From Omnitrophica bacterium RIFCSPLOWO2_01_FULL_45_10b (GTDB taxonomy: Bacteria > Omnitrophota > Omnitrophia > Omnitrophales > Danuiimicrobiaceae): a stretch of 12,825 bases of DNA. Shown one piece after another: positions 1-7,411 of this stretch. The translations under genes were made by a program, and so were the position numbers. The notes under the pieces are model-generated. The model had not been told where the DNA came from, searched no databases, and saw only the letters and a list, made by a program, of their open reading frames with translations. Position 1 is the stretch's first letter. The number at the start of each line of letters is the position of its first letter. The stretch is taken from assembly GCA_001804205.1 (NCBI GenBank), contig MHFM01000065.1:1-12825 (forward strand). Reading direction: 5' to 3'.

Positions 1-1
1 T

Positions 2-694
2 GATCCGCGGCTTATTCATGCCAAAGCGGGACGTGGCACGCGAAACATGACGCAAGAAGCGGCCATGACGGAAGCCGAGTTCGATAGTGCTATGACCGTA
101 GGCTGGAATTTAGCTGAACGGGCAAAGGCAGACGGAGTTGAACTTCTCGGACTTGGAGAAATGGGGATCGGAAATACGACGGCGGCGAGCGGCGTGATTG
201 CCGCTTTATTGAAATGTTCCGTCGAGTCCGTGACAGGCCGCGGGACGGGCCTCAATGATTCTCAGCTTGCCCACAAAGTTGAGGTGATTAAGAACGCGCA
301 CGCACTTCATCAAAAGTCTTTTTTTGGCCCATTAAGTATTTTACGCTGTGTCGGCGGTTATGAACTTGCGGCCATGACAGGCGCTATTTTAGCGGCTGCG
401 AAATTAAGTCTTCCGATTGTTGTCGACGGCTGGATTGTTTCCGCTTCCGCGCTTGCGGCCATTCAGCTCAACTCCAATATCCTTGATTATCTTTTTTTCG
501 CTCATCAATCTGAAGAGCGCGGACATCGTTATCTTTTCGAAACTTTGGAACTTCAGCCGGTTTTAAATCTTTCCATGCGTTTGGGTGAGGGAAGCGGAGC
601 CGCGCTGGCCATGAGTATTTTAGAAGCGGCCGTCTGCGTTTATAATGAAGTTGCCACCTTTACTGAAGCAGGGGTCGCCAAGCGTGAACGATAA
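2..694 (+). CDS. cobT: Nicotinate-nucleotide-dimethylbenzimidazole phosphoribosyltransferase CobT, 5'-truncated by the window edge
   Basis: CobT transfers phosphoribose from nicotinate mononucleotide to 5,6-dimethylbenzimidazole, giving alpha-ribazole 5'-phosphate for the lower ligand of B12. The reading frame is open from base 2, and 230 residues are visible against about 350 in the family, so the N-terminal third lies upstream. Visible family motifs are GRGTRNMTQEAAMT at the start, GEMGIGNTTAASG, and LGEGSGAALA near the end. The Glu of that last motif (codon 587-589) matches the catalytic base of Salmonella CobT. The ATG at 47 is internal to the conserved sequence and is not the real start. 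The 3' end overlaps the next gene, cbiA, by 11 nt if cbiA starts at the GTG at 684, which points to translational coupling. BluB, encoded at 4886, would supply its base substrate. Confidence 0.96.
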   Translation, partial: DPRLIHAKAGRGTRNMTQEAAMTEAEFDSAMTVGWNLAERAKADGVELLGLGEMGIGNTTAASGVIAALLKCSVESVTGRGTGLNDSQLAHKVEVIKNAHALHQKSFFGPLSILRCVGGYELAAMTGAILAAAKLSLPIVVDGWIVSASALAAIQLNSNILDYLFFAHQSEERGHRYLFETLELQPVLNLSMRLGEGSGAALAMSILEAAVCVYNEVATFTEAGVAKRER

Positions 695-2084
695 ATCTTT
701 CTATCAAGCAATGATTGCGGGTACTCATTCAGGTGTGGGGAAAACCACTTGGGCGCTTGCGCTCATGGCATTGGCCAAGCGAAAAGGCCTTGGGGTGCAG
801 CCCTTTAAGGCGGGCCCGGATTATATCGATCCAAGTTTCCATCATCAAATTTGCCATCCCCGGAAATCGCGCAATTTGGATCTTTTTCTTCTTTCGGAAG
901 AGGAAGTAAAAAAATCATTCAAACGAAATTCAGCGGATGCTGATATCGCAATTACAGAAGGAGTGATGGGTCTCTTTGACGGGAAAGACCCGAATACGGA
1001 ACAAGGAAGCAGCGCTCAACTTGCGAAACTCTTGAAACTTCCAGTTTTTCTGGTTGTCGACGGCTCCGGGCTTGCAACCAGCGCAGCAGCGATTGTGCTC
1101 GGCTTTCAGAAGTTTGATCCTGCACTTGCCCTGGCCGGCGTATTTGTCAATGGCGTTAATAGTGAAGGGCATTTTGCATGGCTTAAGAAGTCGATTGAAG
1201 AAAGAACGAAAATTCCTTGTTTGGGTTATTTACCGCGTGACTCGTCTTTCGAAATTCCGGAACGGCATTTGGGACTCGTGACGGCTATTGAAACTCGCGA
1301 AGGGCTTGAGAAAATTCAAAAAGCTGCTGATTTACTTGAAACGCGTTTTGATTGGAATCGATTTCTTGTGCTTTCAAAACGGGAGCATGATTCAATGTAT
1401 GAGTTGAATAAAGTTCAATCGCAAGAGATGCCTCAGACCCACGCGCGCTTTCGTATTGGTGTTGCTTATGACAAAGCCTTTTCGTTTTATTATGAAGATA
1501 ATTTTGATCTTTTGAAAAATGCCGGCGCAGAGCTTATTTTCTTTTCCCCTTTAGAAGATGATCGTTTACCCAAGGGAATCGATCTTCTTTATTTCGGAGG
1601 CGGCTTTCCAGAGATTTATGCAGCCAAACTTTCAGAAAATCAAAGAATGATTGAAGCCGTGCGTGCGTTTTATCATTCAGGCGGTTTTATTTATGCCGAA
1701 TGCGGTGGTTTTATCTATTTGACCGAGACATTTATAGATCCGGCGGGAAAGAGCTATCCTCTTGTTGGCTTAATTCCGGGCATGATTCGAATGACAAATC
1801 AACTTCAACATTTTGGATATCATGAACTTGAAACGCTTGCAGATACGTTTCTTTTCCCTCGCGGGAAATTACTGCGTTCTCATGAATTTCATTATTCGAC
1901 TTGGGATTATTCGGGGACGTTTCAGGCGGCGTATCGAATTGGCGATCGGCCGGAAGGTTTTGTGGCCGACCGGCTTTTGGCCAGTTACCAACATTTGCAT
2001 TTTGGAACCGATCCAGAACTTGTCAAAACGTTGACAGCGCATTTTGAAAAATTAAAGCCACGGGAAGGCATGATTCATGGTTGA
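684..2084 (+). CDS. cbiA: Cobyrinate a,c-diamide synthase CbiA/CobB-type
   Basis: This enzyme uses ATP and glutamine to amidate the a and c side chains of (hydrogeno)cobyrinate in the cytoplasm. From the GTG at 684 it has 466 residues, normal for the family. A P-loop (GTHSGVGKTT, residues 13-22) begins the dethiobiotin-synthetase-like ATP domain, followed by KAGPDYIDPSFH and EGVMGLFDG. The C-terminal class I glutamine amidotransferase domain has the nucleophile Cys340 in AECGGF, a SHEFHYS motif, and the YQHLHF histidines at 437-439. GTG 684 is preferred because a purine-rich AGGGG lies about 9 nt upstream and it leaves an 11-nt overlap with cobT. ATG 645 would force a 50-nt overlap and adds no conserved residues. 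ATG 711 would leave only one residue before the P-loop strand. Its presence beside salvage genes means the cell can act on cobyrinate, not only on cobinamide. Confidence 0.95.
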   Translation: MNDKSFYQAMIAGTHSGVGKTTWALALMALAKRKGLGVQPFKAGPDYIDPSFHHQICHPRKSRNLDLFLLSEEEVKKSFKRNSADADIAITEGVMGLFDGKDPNTEQGSSAQLAKLLKLPVFLVVDGSGLATSAAAIVLGFQKFDPALALAGVFVNGVNSEGHFAWLKKSIEERTKIPCLGYLPRDSSFEIPERHLGLVTAIETREGLEKIQKAADLLETRFDWNRFLVLSKREHDSMYELNKVQSQEMPQTHARFRIGVAYDKAFSFYYEDNFDLLKNAGAELIFFSPLEDDRLPKGIDLLYFGGGFPEIYAAKLSENQRMIEAVRAFYHSGGFIYAECGGFIYLTETFIDPAGKSYPLVGLIPGMIRMTNQLQHFGYHELETLADTFLFPRGKLLRSHEFHYSTWDYSGTFQAAYRIGDRPEGFVADRLLASYQHLHFGTDPELVKTLTAHFEKLKPREGMIHG

Positions 2085-2808
2085 TCATTTTTTTCAGGCC
2101 CTTAAGTTTCTCACTGTCATTCCGTTCCCGAAGCATTTTCTTTGTAAAAAGGAGCGGTTAGCGCCTTCCATGCTCTTTTTCCCACTCGTTGGTTTTTTAA
2201 TCGGGGTTATTTCTTTCGGATTTTTCGCGTTATCTCACCGTTTTTTTCCGACTCAAATTGCAACTCTTATTTTGCTTGCAACGCCAATTGTGGTATCGGG
2301 TGGAATTCATTTGGACGGCTTCGCGGACTTTTGCGACGGATTTTTCAGCGGAAGGGCCAAGGCCGACATTTTGCGTATCATGAAAGATTCCAGAATCGGA
2401 GCATGGGGCGCAGCCGGGATCACCTTACTTCTTCTCGGTAAGTTCGAGCTTTTACAGACGCTGCCTGACCTACGATTTTTTTTCGTGGCGGTGGTTTTTT
2501 CAAGATGGGCTCAAGTGGCTTTGAGTTTTTATCTGCCTTATGCCGGTGAGAAAGGTGGGCTAGGCGAAAGCGTTGCTCAGAAGGTGAAAATTCACGAATT
2601 TTTTGGAGCCACTTTATTTCTTTTACCTCTCATGTTCTGGCTGGGCTGGCACAGTCTTTTGGTTGTTCTTGCTGCCATAGTTTTTATCGCCATACTTGGG
2701 ATTTATTTCTTCAAGAGAATAGGCGGCCTGACGGGTGATTTGCTTGGCGCTGCAAGTGAATTGGCCGAGCTTTTTATTTTTCTTTTGGCATCAATCAGTA
2801 AAGGATAA
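2077..2808 (+). CDS. cobS: Adenosylcobinamide-GDP ribazoletransferase (cobalamin synthase) CobS
   Basis: CobS is an integral membrane enzyme that joins adenosylcobinamide-GDP to alpha-ribazole (or its phosphate), the step that installs the lower ligand. The 243-residue length is typical. The N-terminal ALKFLTVIPFP matches the usual 'F.TR.P.P' start. The signature lies at about residues 75-112: GGIHLDGFADFCDGFF, then IMKDSRIGAWG, with the conserved acidic residues thought to bind Mg2+. Several hydrophobic stretches (about 32-55, 60-76, 125-150, 185-215) fit a polytopic protein. It overlaps cbiA by 8 nt and has a GGGAAGG ribosome-binding site 8 nt before the ATG. It needs adenosylcobinamide-GDP from a CobU/CobP-type kinase, which is not seen in this window. 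Confidence 0.96.
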   Translation: MVDHFFQALKFLTVIPFPKHFLCKKERLAPSMLFFPLVGFLIGVISFGFFALSHRFFPTQIATLILLATPIVVSGGIHLDGFADFCDGFFSGRAKADILRIMKDSRIGAWGAAGITLLLLGKFELLQTLPDLRFFFVAVVFSRWAQVALSFYLPYAGEKGGLGESVAQKVKIHEFFGATLFLLPLMFWLGWHSLLVVLAAIVFIAILGIYFFKRIGGLTGDLLGAASELAELFIFLLASISKG

Positions 2809-2812
2809 GAAA

Positions 2813-3913
2813 ATGGAGCACGGTGGAAATCTATTAAAGTTTGGGAAGCGCTATCAAAAAAGAGAAGACGAAATCATCGATTTCTCAAGCAATGCGAATC
2901 CGCTTCCGATTCCGCCGTCCATAGCCAATGCCTATCGAGAAAGCCTTGGCGATTTAGCGCGCTATCCCGATCCTTATGCAGAACCGTTATGTGAAAAAAT
3001 TGCAGAACTTTTTTCTTTTTTCTCAGAACAAGTGATTGCAGGGAATGGTTCTTTTGAAATTCTTGATCTTGCAATTCGCACCCTTCTGCCTAAGCGCGCT
3101 TTGCTCATCGAACCTTGCTTTGGCGAATATCGAAGGCTTCTTCAACTTGCCGGGGCCAAAGTTGACCACGTAGTTTTGAAACCGGAGGAAGGTTTTGCTT
3201 TCCCGCTTGAGAAAATTTTAGAGCATTTTAATCAAACGCAATTATTAATTTTGTGTCATCCTAATAATCCCACCGGAAATGCCATCGAAAAAGACAAGCT
3301 TCATTTTTTACTTAATGAAGCCAAGCGCAAAGGCGTTTTTGTAATTGCGGATGAAGCATTTGTCGATTGGACGCCTGAAATTTCAATGGCAAGTTTAGCA
3401 AAGGACTCAGAACATTTGCTCATCGTGCGCTCGATGACGAAATTTTTTGCGCTGGCGGGAATTCGCTCGGGTTTTGCGCTCGGTTCAAAAAGAATGATCC
3501 GAGCGATGAAGGAAAGACAAGGTCCTTGGGCCTGTAACCGCATCGCCCAAAAAATTTCATTCGCAGCACTTGATGATCATCATTTCCAAATCAAAAGCCG
3601 TCAATGGCTCAAAGAGGAAAAAGCCTGGGTTGCGCAAGCGTTTCGTGAACTTGAAATGTTTCAGGTATTTCCATCGCTCGCCAATTTTTTCCTGATTCAA
3701 TCCCACAAGCCGCTTGTCGATTTTTATGATTTTCTCGGCCAGCGGGGAATTTATGTACGTTCAGCCGCAGATTACCTTGGCCTTGACGATTCTTATTTTC
3801 GAATTGGCGTACGCCTGAGAGAAGACAATCAAAAGCTGATTAAAGCTTTAAGCGAATGGATTTACAGCCACGAAAAAACACACGATCAACCGGCAGTCGT
3901 TTCTTCGAGATAA
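2813..3913 (+). CDS. cobD: PLP-dependent L-threonine-O-3-phosphate decarboxylase, CobD-type (called CobC in some organisms)
   Basis: This is a fold-type I aminotransferase-family protein of 366 residues, the size of Salmonella CobD. CobD decarboxylates L-threonine phosphate to (R)-1-amino-2-propanol phosphate, the arm that CbiB attaches. The N-terminal HGGNLLKFG...DFSSNANPLPIP is typical of cobalamin CobD rather than of histidinol-phosphate aminotransferase HisC. PLP-site features are PNNPTG (Asn151), ADEAF (Asp180), the Schiff-base Lys210 in SMTKFFALAGIRSG, and Arg218. The start at ATG 2813 is fixed by AAGGA 7 nt upstream and by the HGGN motif; a longer frame back to 2735 would overlap cobS. 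It lies 4 nt after cobS and 3 nt before cbiB, the enzyme that uses its product. HisC-like activity cannot be excluded from sequence alone, but the context argues strongly against it. Confidence 0.92.
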   Translation: MEHGGNLLKFGKRYQKREDEIIDFSSNANPLPIPPSIANAYRESLGDLARYPDPYAEPLCEKIAELFSFFSEQVIAGNGSFEILDLAIRTLLPKRALLIEPCFGEYRRLLQLAGAKVDHVVLKPEEGFAFPLEKILEHFNQTQLLILCHPNNPTGNAIEKDKLHFLLNEAKRKGVFVIADEAFVDWTPEISMASLAKDSEHLLIVRSMTKFFALAGIRSGFALGSKRMIRAMKERQGPWACNRIAQKISFAALDDHHFQIKSRQWLKEEKAWVAQAFRELEMFQVFPSLANFFLIQSHKPLVDFYDFLGQRGIYVRSAADYLGLDDSYFRIGVRLREDNQKLIKALSEWIYSHEKTHDQPAVVSSR

Positions 3914-3916
3914 AAC

Positions 3917-4867
3917 ATGGTAGCGCTCGCGTTCTTACTTGATCTTTGGCTAGGAGATCCGATTTATGCGTTTCATCCGGTTCGAATGATGGGCCACGCG
4001 ATTGAGCACGGCGAGGGTTTTTTGCGGGGAATAATAACGCATGAGAAAATGGCAGGAGCAATTTTATCCATTTGTATTCCAACAGCCGTTTTCCTTTTGG
4101 CCTGGAGTTTTATTCTATGGCTGGGAAGTATTCATTTTTTTCTTGTCTGGGCGGCCCAAATTTTTGGGATTTATTCCGCGCTTTCAATCCACGATTTGAG
4201 AAAAGAAGGCCTTAACATTTCGCAGGCTTTGAAAAAAAACGATTTGTGTCAAGCCCGCAAAAACTTATCGCGCATTGTCGGAAGGGATACGGAAACTTTG
4301 GATCAAAAGGAAATTCTTCGAGCTTCGATTGAAACGATTGCCGAAAGCACGGTGGACGGGATTATCGCGCCGTTATTTTATGCGGTGATCGGCGGCGCGC
4401 CATTAGCCTTGGCTTATAAGGCGGTCAATACGCTTGATTCGATGATTGGGCATTTAAACGAACGGTACCGTGATTTTGGTTTTTTTGCCGCCAAACAGGA
4501 TGAACTTTGGAATTGGATTCCGGCACGGCTTTCTTATTTTGCGATTGTTTTAGCCTCTTTTTTTGCGGGCGGGCAAACACAACAGGCTTTGCGAACAGGG
4601 TGGCAGGATGGAGTGATGGCTGGTCATGGCAATAGCGCAATTCCAGAGGCTGCTTTCGCGGGCGCGCTTGGACTACAGCTTGGAGGCCCTAGCGTTTATG
4701 AGGGCCGTTTTGTGGAAAAACCGTTTCTTGGCTCGTACACAAAGAATTTCGATGGAGGAGATCTTTTGGGCAGTATCCGTTTGATGCTCGTTGCCTCCTG
4801 GATAAGTTTACTTGGAATGCTTTTATTAAAATATGGATTGGGTTTGGTAGATCAAATTCTAAAATAA
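3917..4867 (+). CDS. cbiB: Adenosylcobinamide-phosphate synthase CbiB (CobD in the Pseudomonas naming)
   Basis: CbiB is a membrane protein that condenses adenosylcobyric acid with aminopropanol phosphate to give adenosylcobinamide phosphate. It has 316 residues, the usual length. The N-terminal FLLDLWLGDP and HPVRMMG (residues 7-26) are family signatures, as are ETIAESTVDGIIAPLFY (about 139-155) and YKAVNTLDSMIGHLNERY (about 167-184). Hydrophobic segments lie near residues 1-12, 48-70, 74-90, 150-168, 200-218 and 285-305. The ATG follows the cobD stop codon after one codon in the same frame, with only a weak GAGAT upstream, so translation probably depends on ribosomes finishing cobD. In the remodelling scheme CbiB reattaches the arm after CbiZ has removed it. 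Confidence 0.95.
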   Translation: MVALAFLLDLWLGDPIYAFHPVRMMGHAIEHGEGFLRGIITHEKMAGAILSICIPTAVFLLAWSFILWLGSIHFFLVWAAQIFGIYSALSIHDLRKEGLNISQALKKNDLCQARKNLSRIVGRDTETLDQKEILRASIETIAESTVDGIIAPLFYAVIGGAPLALAYKAVNTLDSMIGHLNERYRDFGFFAAKQDELWNWIPARLSYFAIVLASFFAGGQTQQALRTGWQDGVMAGHGNSAIPEAAFAGALGLQLGGPSVYEGRFVEKPFLGSYTKNFDGGDLLGSIRLMLVASWISLLGMLLLKYGLGLVDQILK

Positions 4868-4885
4868 CCGAAAAGAGGCAACTCT

Positions 4886-5599
4886 ATGTCGAACGATTTA
4901 ATATCAGAAATGGAACGAGACGCAGTTTATAAAACGATTTATGGGCGCCGCGACATTCGCAGTTTATTTAAACCCGACCCGATCCCATCGGAAGTGCTTG
5001 CGCGCATTTTATTGGCTGCCCATCACGCGGGATCCGTCGGATATATGCAGCCATGGAATTTCATTGTCGTGGAGCATGAAGGGCTTCGACAAAAAGTGAA
5101 AGAATCTTTTGAACGTGAACGTGGCGAAGCGGCCATGCTTTTTAGCGAAGAAAAACGCATGAAATATCTTTCATTTAAATTGGAAGGGATTTTGGAAGCG
5201 CCCGTGAATCTCATTGTAACTTCGGATTCCACTCGTTTTGGCCCGCAAGTGATTGGCCGGCACAGCATGCCTGAGACGCATCTTTATAGCACTTGCTGCG
5301 CCATTCAAAATCTTTGGCTTGCCGCGCGCGCCGAGAATATCGGCGTGGGATGGGTGAGCATCGTGAAACGCGAAGATATTCGCGCTATTTTCGGGGTTCC
5401 ACCTCACATTACGTTTGTCGCTTATCTTTGCCTCGGATACGTCACTCATTTTCCAGATCAGCCAGATTTAGAACGGGTGGGATGGGGGAAGAGGCTTCCC
5501 CTAGAAGAGTTTGTTTATTTTGATACATGGCAAGGGCAACCGTCAGAGTCGCGCAAAGACCTTCCGCAGATTTTAAGAAATGATGGAGCTGAGGCGTGA
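4886..5599 (+). CDS. bluB: 5,6-dimethylbenzimidazole synthase BluB
   Basis: BluB is a flavin-destructase of the nitroreductase fold. It cleaves reduced FMN with molecular oxygen to make DMB, the lower base of B12, so it marks oxygen-dependent cobalamin synthesis. The 237-residue protein has the family blocks TIYGRRDIRSL, HHAGSVGYMQPWNFIVV, KLEGILEAPVNLIVT, PETHLYSTCCAIQNLWLAAR and GVGWVSI. Asp23 in GRRDIR and Ser158 in GWVSI correspond to the two residues shown to be needed in Sinorhizobium BluB (Asp32, Ser167). These motifs separate it from general nitroreductases. AGAGG lies 7 nt before the ATG, and the gene begins 18 nt after cbiB. It supplies the base used by CobT at the start of the operon. 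Confidence 0.95.
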   Translation: MSNDLISEMERDAVYKTIYGRRDIRSLFKPDPIPSEVLARILLAAHHAGSVGYMQPWNFIVVEHEGLRQKVKESFERERGEAAMLFSEEKRMKYLSFKLEGILEAPVNLIVTSDSTRFGPQVIGRHSMPETHLYSTCCAIQNLWLAARAENIGVGWVSIVKREDIRAIFGVPPHITFVAYLCLGYVTHFPDQPDLERVGWGKRLPLEEFVYFDTWQGQPSESRKDLPQILRNDGAEA

Positions 5600-6267
5600 A
5601 AATTGTATGTGACAGGCGTTGGCTTATTGTTTCCTTTGAACAACCGCAGATGTGTCTGAGTTGGGCTATTTGCGGAGGCGGAAGGATCAAAACAAAAACA
5701 GTGGCTTGGTATCAGGTTAAAACTCAAGAATTAGAGCCTCCGGTGGATTCAAAGCAATTCTTGAAATCCAGGCTCATGGAAAACGCCATGCCGGATGCCG
5801 TGGGAATGCTGACGAGCGCGGATTTAAATGCTTATGCCGATGTGCAAAAAACCCATAACGATTTGCTGGTTCGTTCGATTGCGACGGTCGGTATGGACAA
5901 TGCTCTTCGCGTCGGAGATCGGCCATCCAAAGCTTATCAAGAGGCTTCCTGCGATGCGATACCTATCGGCACGATTAATCTTTTGTGCGCGCTTTCCATT
6001 CCAATTTCAGAAGAAGCGCATCTTGAAGCTTTATCGATTGCAACCGAGGCGCGCACGGTTGCAGTTCTGGAAGCAAAGCTTTCAAGCAGTGAGACTGGCT
6101 TGCCCGCGACTGGAACGGGGACTGATTGCGTTGTTATTACTGCACCTGAAAGTACGAATGAATTTACATCCTATGCCGGCAAACATACGATCTTGGGACA
6201 TTTAATCGGGGTATCGGTATTTGAAGCGGTGAGTCTTGGCCTTCAACGTTGGAAAAAACAGCATTAA
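5596..6267 (+). CDS. cbiZ: Adenosylcobinamide amidohydrolase CbiZ
   Basis: CbiZ hydrolyses the amide bond joining the aminopropanol arm to adenosylcobinamide (and in some bacteria acts on pseudocobalamin), releasing adenosylcobyric acid. The 223-residue protein carries the family blocks RSIATVGMDNALRVGD (about 93-108), INLLCALS, and the C-terminal ATGTGTDCVVI (171-181) followed by YAGKHTILGHLIG (193-205). It starts at GTG 5596, giving a 4-nt GTGA overlap with the bluB stop; GGAGCTGAGG just upstream can serve as the ribosome-binding site. CbiZ was first characterised in archaea and is found in some bacteria, where it supports salvage and remodelling. Sitting with cobD, cbiB, bluB, cobT and cobS, it completes a strip-and-rebuild route that replaces a foreign lower ligand with DMB. 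Confidence 0.92.
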   Translation: MKIVCDRRWLIVSFEQPQMCLSWAICGGGRIKTKTVAWYQVKTQELEPPVDSKQFLKSRLMENAMPDAVGMLTSADLNAYADVQKTHNDLLVRSIATVGMDNALRVGDRPSKAYQEASCDAIPIGTINLLCALSIPISEEAHLEALSIATEARTVAVLEAKLSSSETGLPATGTGTDCVVITAPESTNEFTSYAGKHTILGHLIGVSVFEAVSLGLQRWKKQH

Positions 6268-6283
6268 GGTAAAGGGGTTTGAT

Positions 6284-6673
6284 ATGAAAATTCGGATGGT
6301 TTTTTTAGCAGTGTTTTTAGCTGCAACTCTGCTGCCGGCAGATGCCGGAGCGATAGCTCGAAGACACAAAACATTTCCTGTTTATATTACCATCGATTTC
6401 GGCCCTGCAGGCAAGCCGTTGCATCAGGGCATGTTATTTGTTGAGAAGGGAACGACGCCGAAAGAAGCGGTGTCGCAAGTTTTTCCTGTGCTTTCTGGGA
6501 AAACGTGTTGCGATTCACGCGAGGTTATGGCCATCGACGGTGTTAAGGTTGATCCCGCAAAAAATATGTGGTGGACATGTAAGGTAAACGACTCAAAAAA
6601 AGTTTCACCCATTAAGAAAAAATTAAAATCAGGAGATCGGGTCGAATGGAAATATATTCAAGATTCACAATAG
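6284..6673 (+). CDS. Exported protein with a transcobalamin-like C-terminal (DUF4430-type) domain
   Basis: This is a small protein of 129 residues. Residues 1-23 form a clear export signal (KIR, then a long hydrophobic run ending in ADAGA). Residues about 30-125 look like the DUF4430 fold: a first strand, a GTTPKEAVSQVF helix, an AIDGVKVD turn, the WWTCKVN block (96-102), and the closing KSGDRVEWKY (115-124). In Pfam this fold is named for the C-terminal beta domain of animal transcobalamin and intrinsic factor, which covers bound B12. The Cys75-Cys76 pair and Cys99 could form disulfides or a thiol site. ATG 6284 is chosen because AAGGGG lies 6 nt upstream and the signal peptide begins there; it is 16 nt after cbiZ. 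Domain assignment is from motif memory, and corrinoid binding is inferred from context. DUF4430 also occurs in proteins unrelated to B12. Confidence 0.75.
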   Translation: MKIRMVFLAVFLAATLLPADAGAIARRHKTFPVYITIDFGPAGKPLHQGMLFVEKGTTPKEAVSQVFPVLSGKTCCDSREVMAIDGVKVDPAKNMWWTCKVNDSKKVSPIKKKLKSGDRVEWKYIQDSQ

Positions 6674-7350
6674 TAGCGGCTTTTATTTTTTGGCTTGGAT
6701 TTTTACCTTCCGTTTACTCGTATGACGTCCAGGGAAAGATATCGGTTGCTCCGCCATTTTCTACGGCTAAAAAAATTCAAGTGCCGGAAAAACATCAAAG
6801 TTCCTGTCATAAAGAGCAAACTTCGCAATCTCTTATCGTTTCAAACGACGGTTATTTACAAAACGCAGTCATTTCCCTGAAAGGTGATTTCAAAGGACAC
6901 CCTTCTCAAGAGATGCCGTCATTCACAATGGACCAAAAAAATTGCAACTTTGAGCCTCATATTCTTATTGTCCCTGAAAACAGCTCTTTTTGGGTAGCCA
7001 ATTCAGATCCCATGGCACATGATGTTCGTGTTTTTCGGGATGCCGATATGCTGTTTCGCTTTGAAATGGATGTTTCTGAGAAGCCTGTTGAGAAGAAATT
7101 AGAAAAAGGCACTTATTTGGTGCGTTGTGGGCTTCATCCCTGGATGCACGCTTTTATCATTACAACCGCTCATTCTTATTATGCTGTTTCAAATGAGAAA
7201 GGGGAGTTTGCCTTGAACGACGTTCCCGCTGGAAAGCATATCTTACATATTTGGCACGAAACATTGGGAGAGGCTGAAATTCCAATTGAAGTGACCCACT
7301 CGATTCAGGATTTTTCATACACGTTTCCAAGTTCAATTCAAAATGCTTGA
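6646..7350 (+). CDS. Secreted cupredoxin-like protein with a C-terminal carboxypeptidase-regulatory-like segment
   Basis: The 234-residue protein has a signal peptide (residues 1-25, ending PSVYS) and no other membrane segment. Residues about 95-175 resemble a plastocyanin-type domain: CNFEPHILIVPENSSFWVANSD, then AHDVRVF (His125), then VRCGLHPWMHAF with Cys161, His164 and Met167. The His, Cys, His and Met set matches type 1 copper ligands. Residues about 177-225 (YYAVSNEKGEFALNDVPAGK, HIWHETLGE) match the carboxypeptidase-regulatory-like beta domain often fused to such cupredoxins; genomes often label these methylamine-utilization-like proteins. SSCHKEQ (52-58) is not a c-type haem motif. 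It overlaps the previous gene by 28 nt, with AGGAG 10 nt upstream of the ATG, so it is probably co-translated. Copper binding and electron transfer are inferred; no direct link to B12 is shown. Confidence 0.8.
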   Translation: MEIYSRFTIVAAFIFWLGFLPSVYSYDVQGKISVAPPFSTAKKIQVPEKHQSSCHKEQTSQSLIVSNDGYLQNAVISLKGDFKGHPSQEMPSFTMDQKNCNFEPHILIVPENSSFWVANSDPMAHDVRVFRDADMLFRFEMDVSEKPVEKKLEKGTYLVRCGLHPWMHAFIITTAHSYYAVSNEKGEFALNDVPAGKHILHIWHETLGEAEIPIEVTHSIQDFSYTFPSSIQNA

Positions 7351-7375
7351 TGTTTTTCTGTTTTTTAACTATAGT
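7347..7375 (+). promoter_or_regulatory. Predicted sigma-70-type promoter for the TonB-domain gene
   Basis: TTGATG at 7347-7352 (4 of 6 to consensus) is followed by a 17-bp spacer and TATAGT at 7370-7375 (5 of 6). It begins at the stop codon of the cupredoxin gene and lies 36 nt before the GTG start at 7412. The predicted transcript would start near 7382 and carry the strong AAAAAAGGAG ribosome-binding site (7395-7404). It suggests that the gene at 7412 can be expressed apart from the cobalamin operon. Confidence 0.5.
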
Positions 7376-7411
7376 AACACCAAGTTCCAACCATAAAAAA
7401 GGAGAAAACCG

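Noticed and set aside
645..683. Upstream ATG start for cbiA
   Set aside because: It would overlap cobT by 50 nt and adds no conserved sequence; GTG 684 has a better placed ribosome-binding site and an 11-nt overlap.
2735..2812. Longer N-terminus for the cobD-type decarboxylase
   Set aside because: The extension lies inside cobS; ATG 2813 has a good AAGGA site and is followed at once by the conserved HGGN motif.
6236..6283. Longer N-terminus for the DUF4430-type protein
   Set aside because: It overlaps cbiZ and would bury the signal peptide that starts at ATG 6284, which has its own AAGGGG site.
6796..6818. Haem c attachment site in the cupredoxin-like protein
   Set aside because: The sequence SSCHKEQ has only one Cys before the His; the CxxCH pattern is absent.
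7351..7368. T-rich run after the cupredoxin gene as an intrinsic terminator
   Set aside because: No stable G/C stem precedes the T-rich stretch, and it forms the spacer of the predicted promoter.
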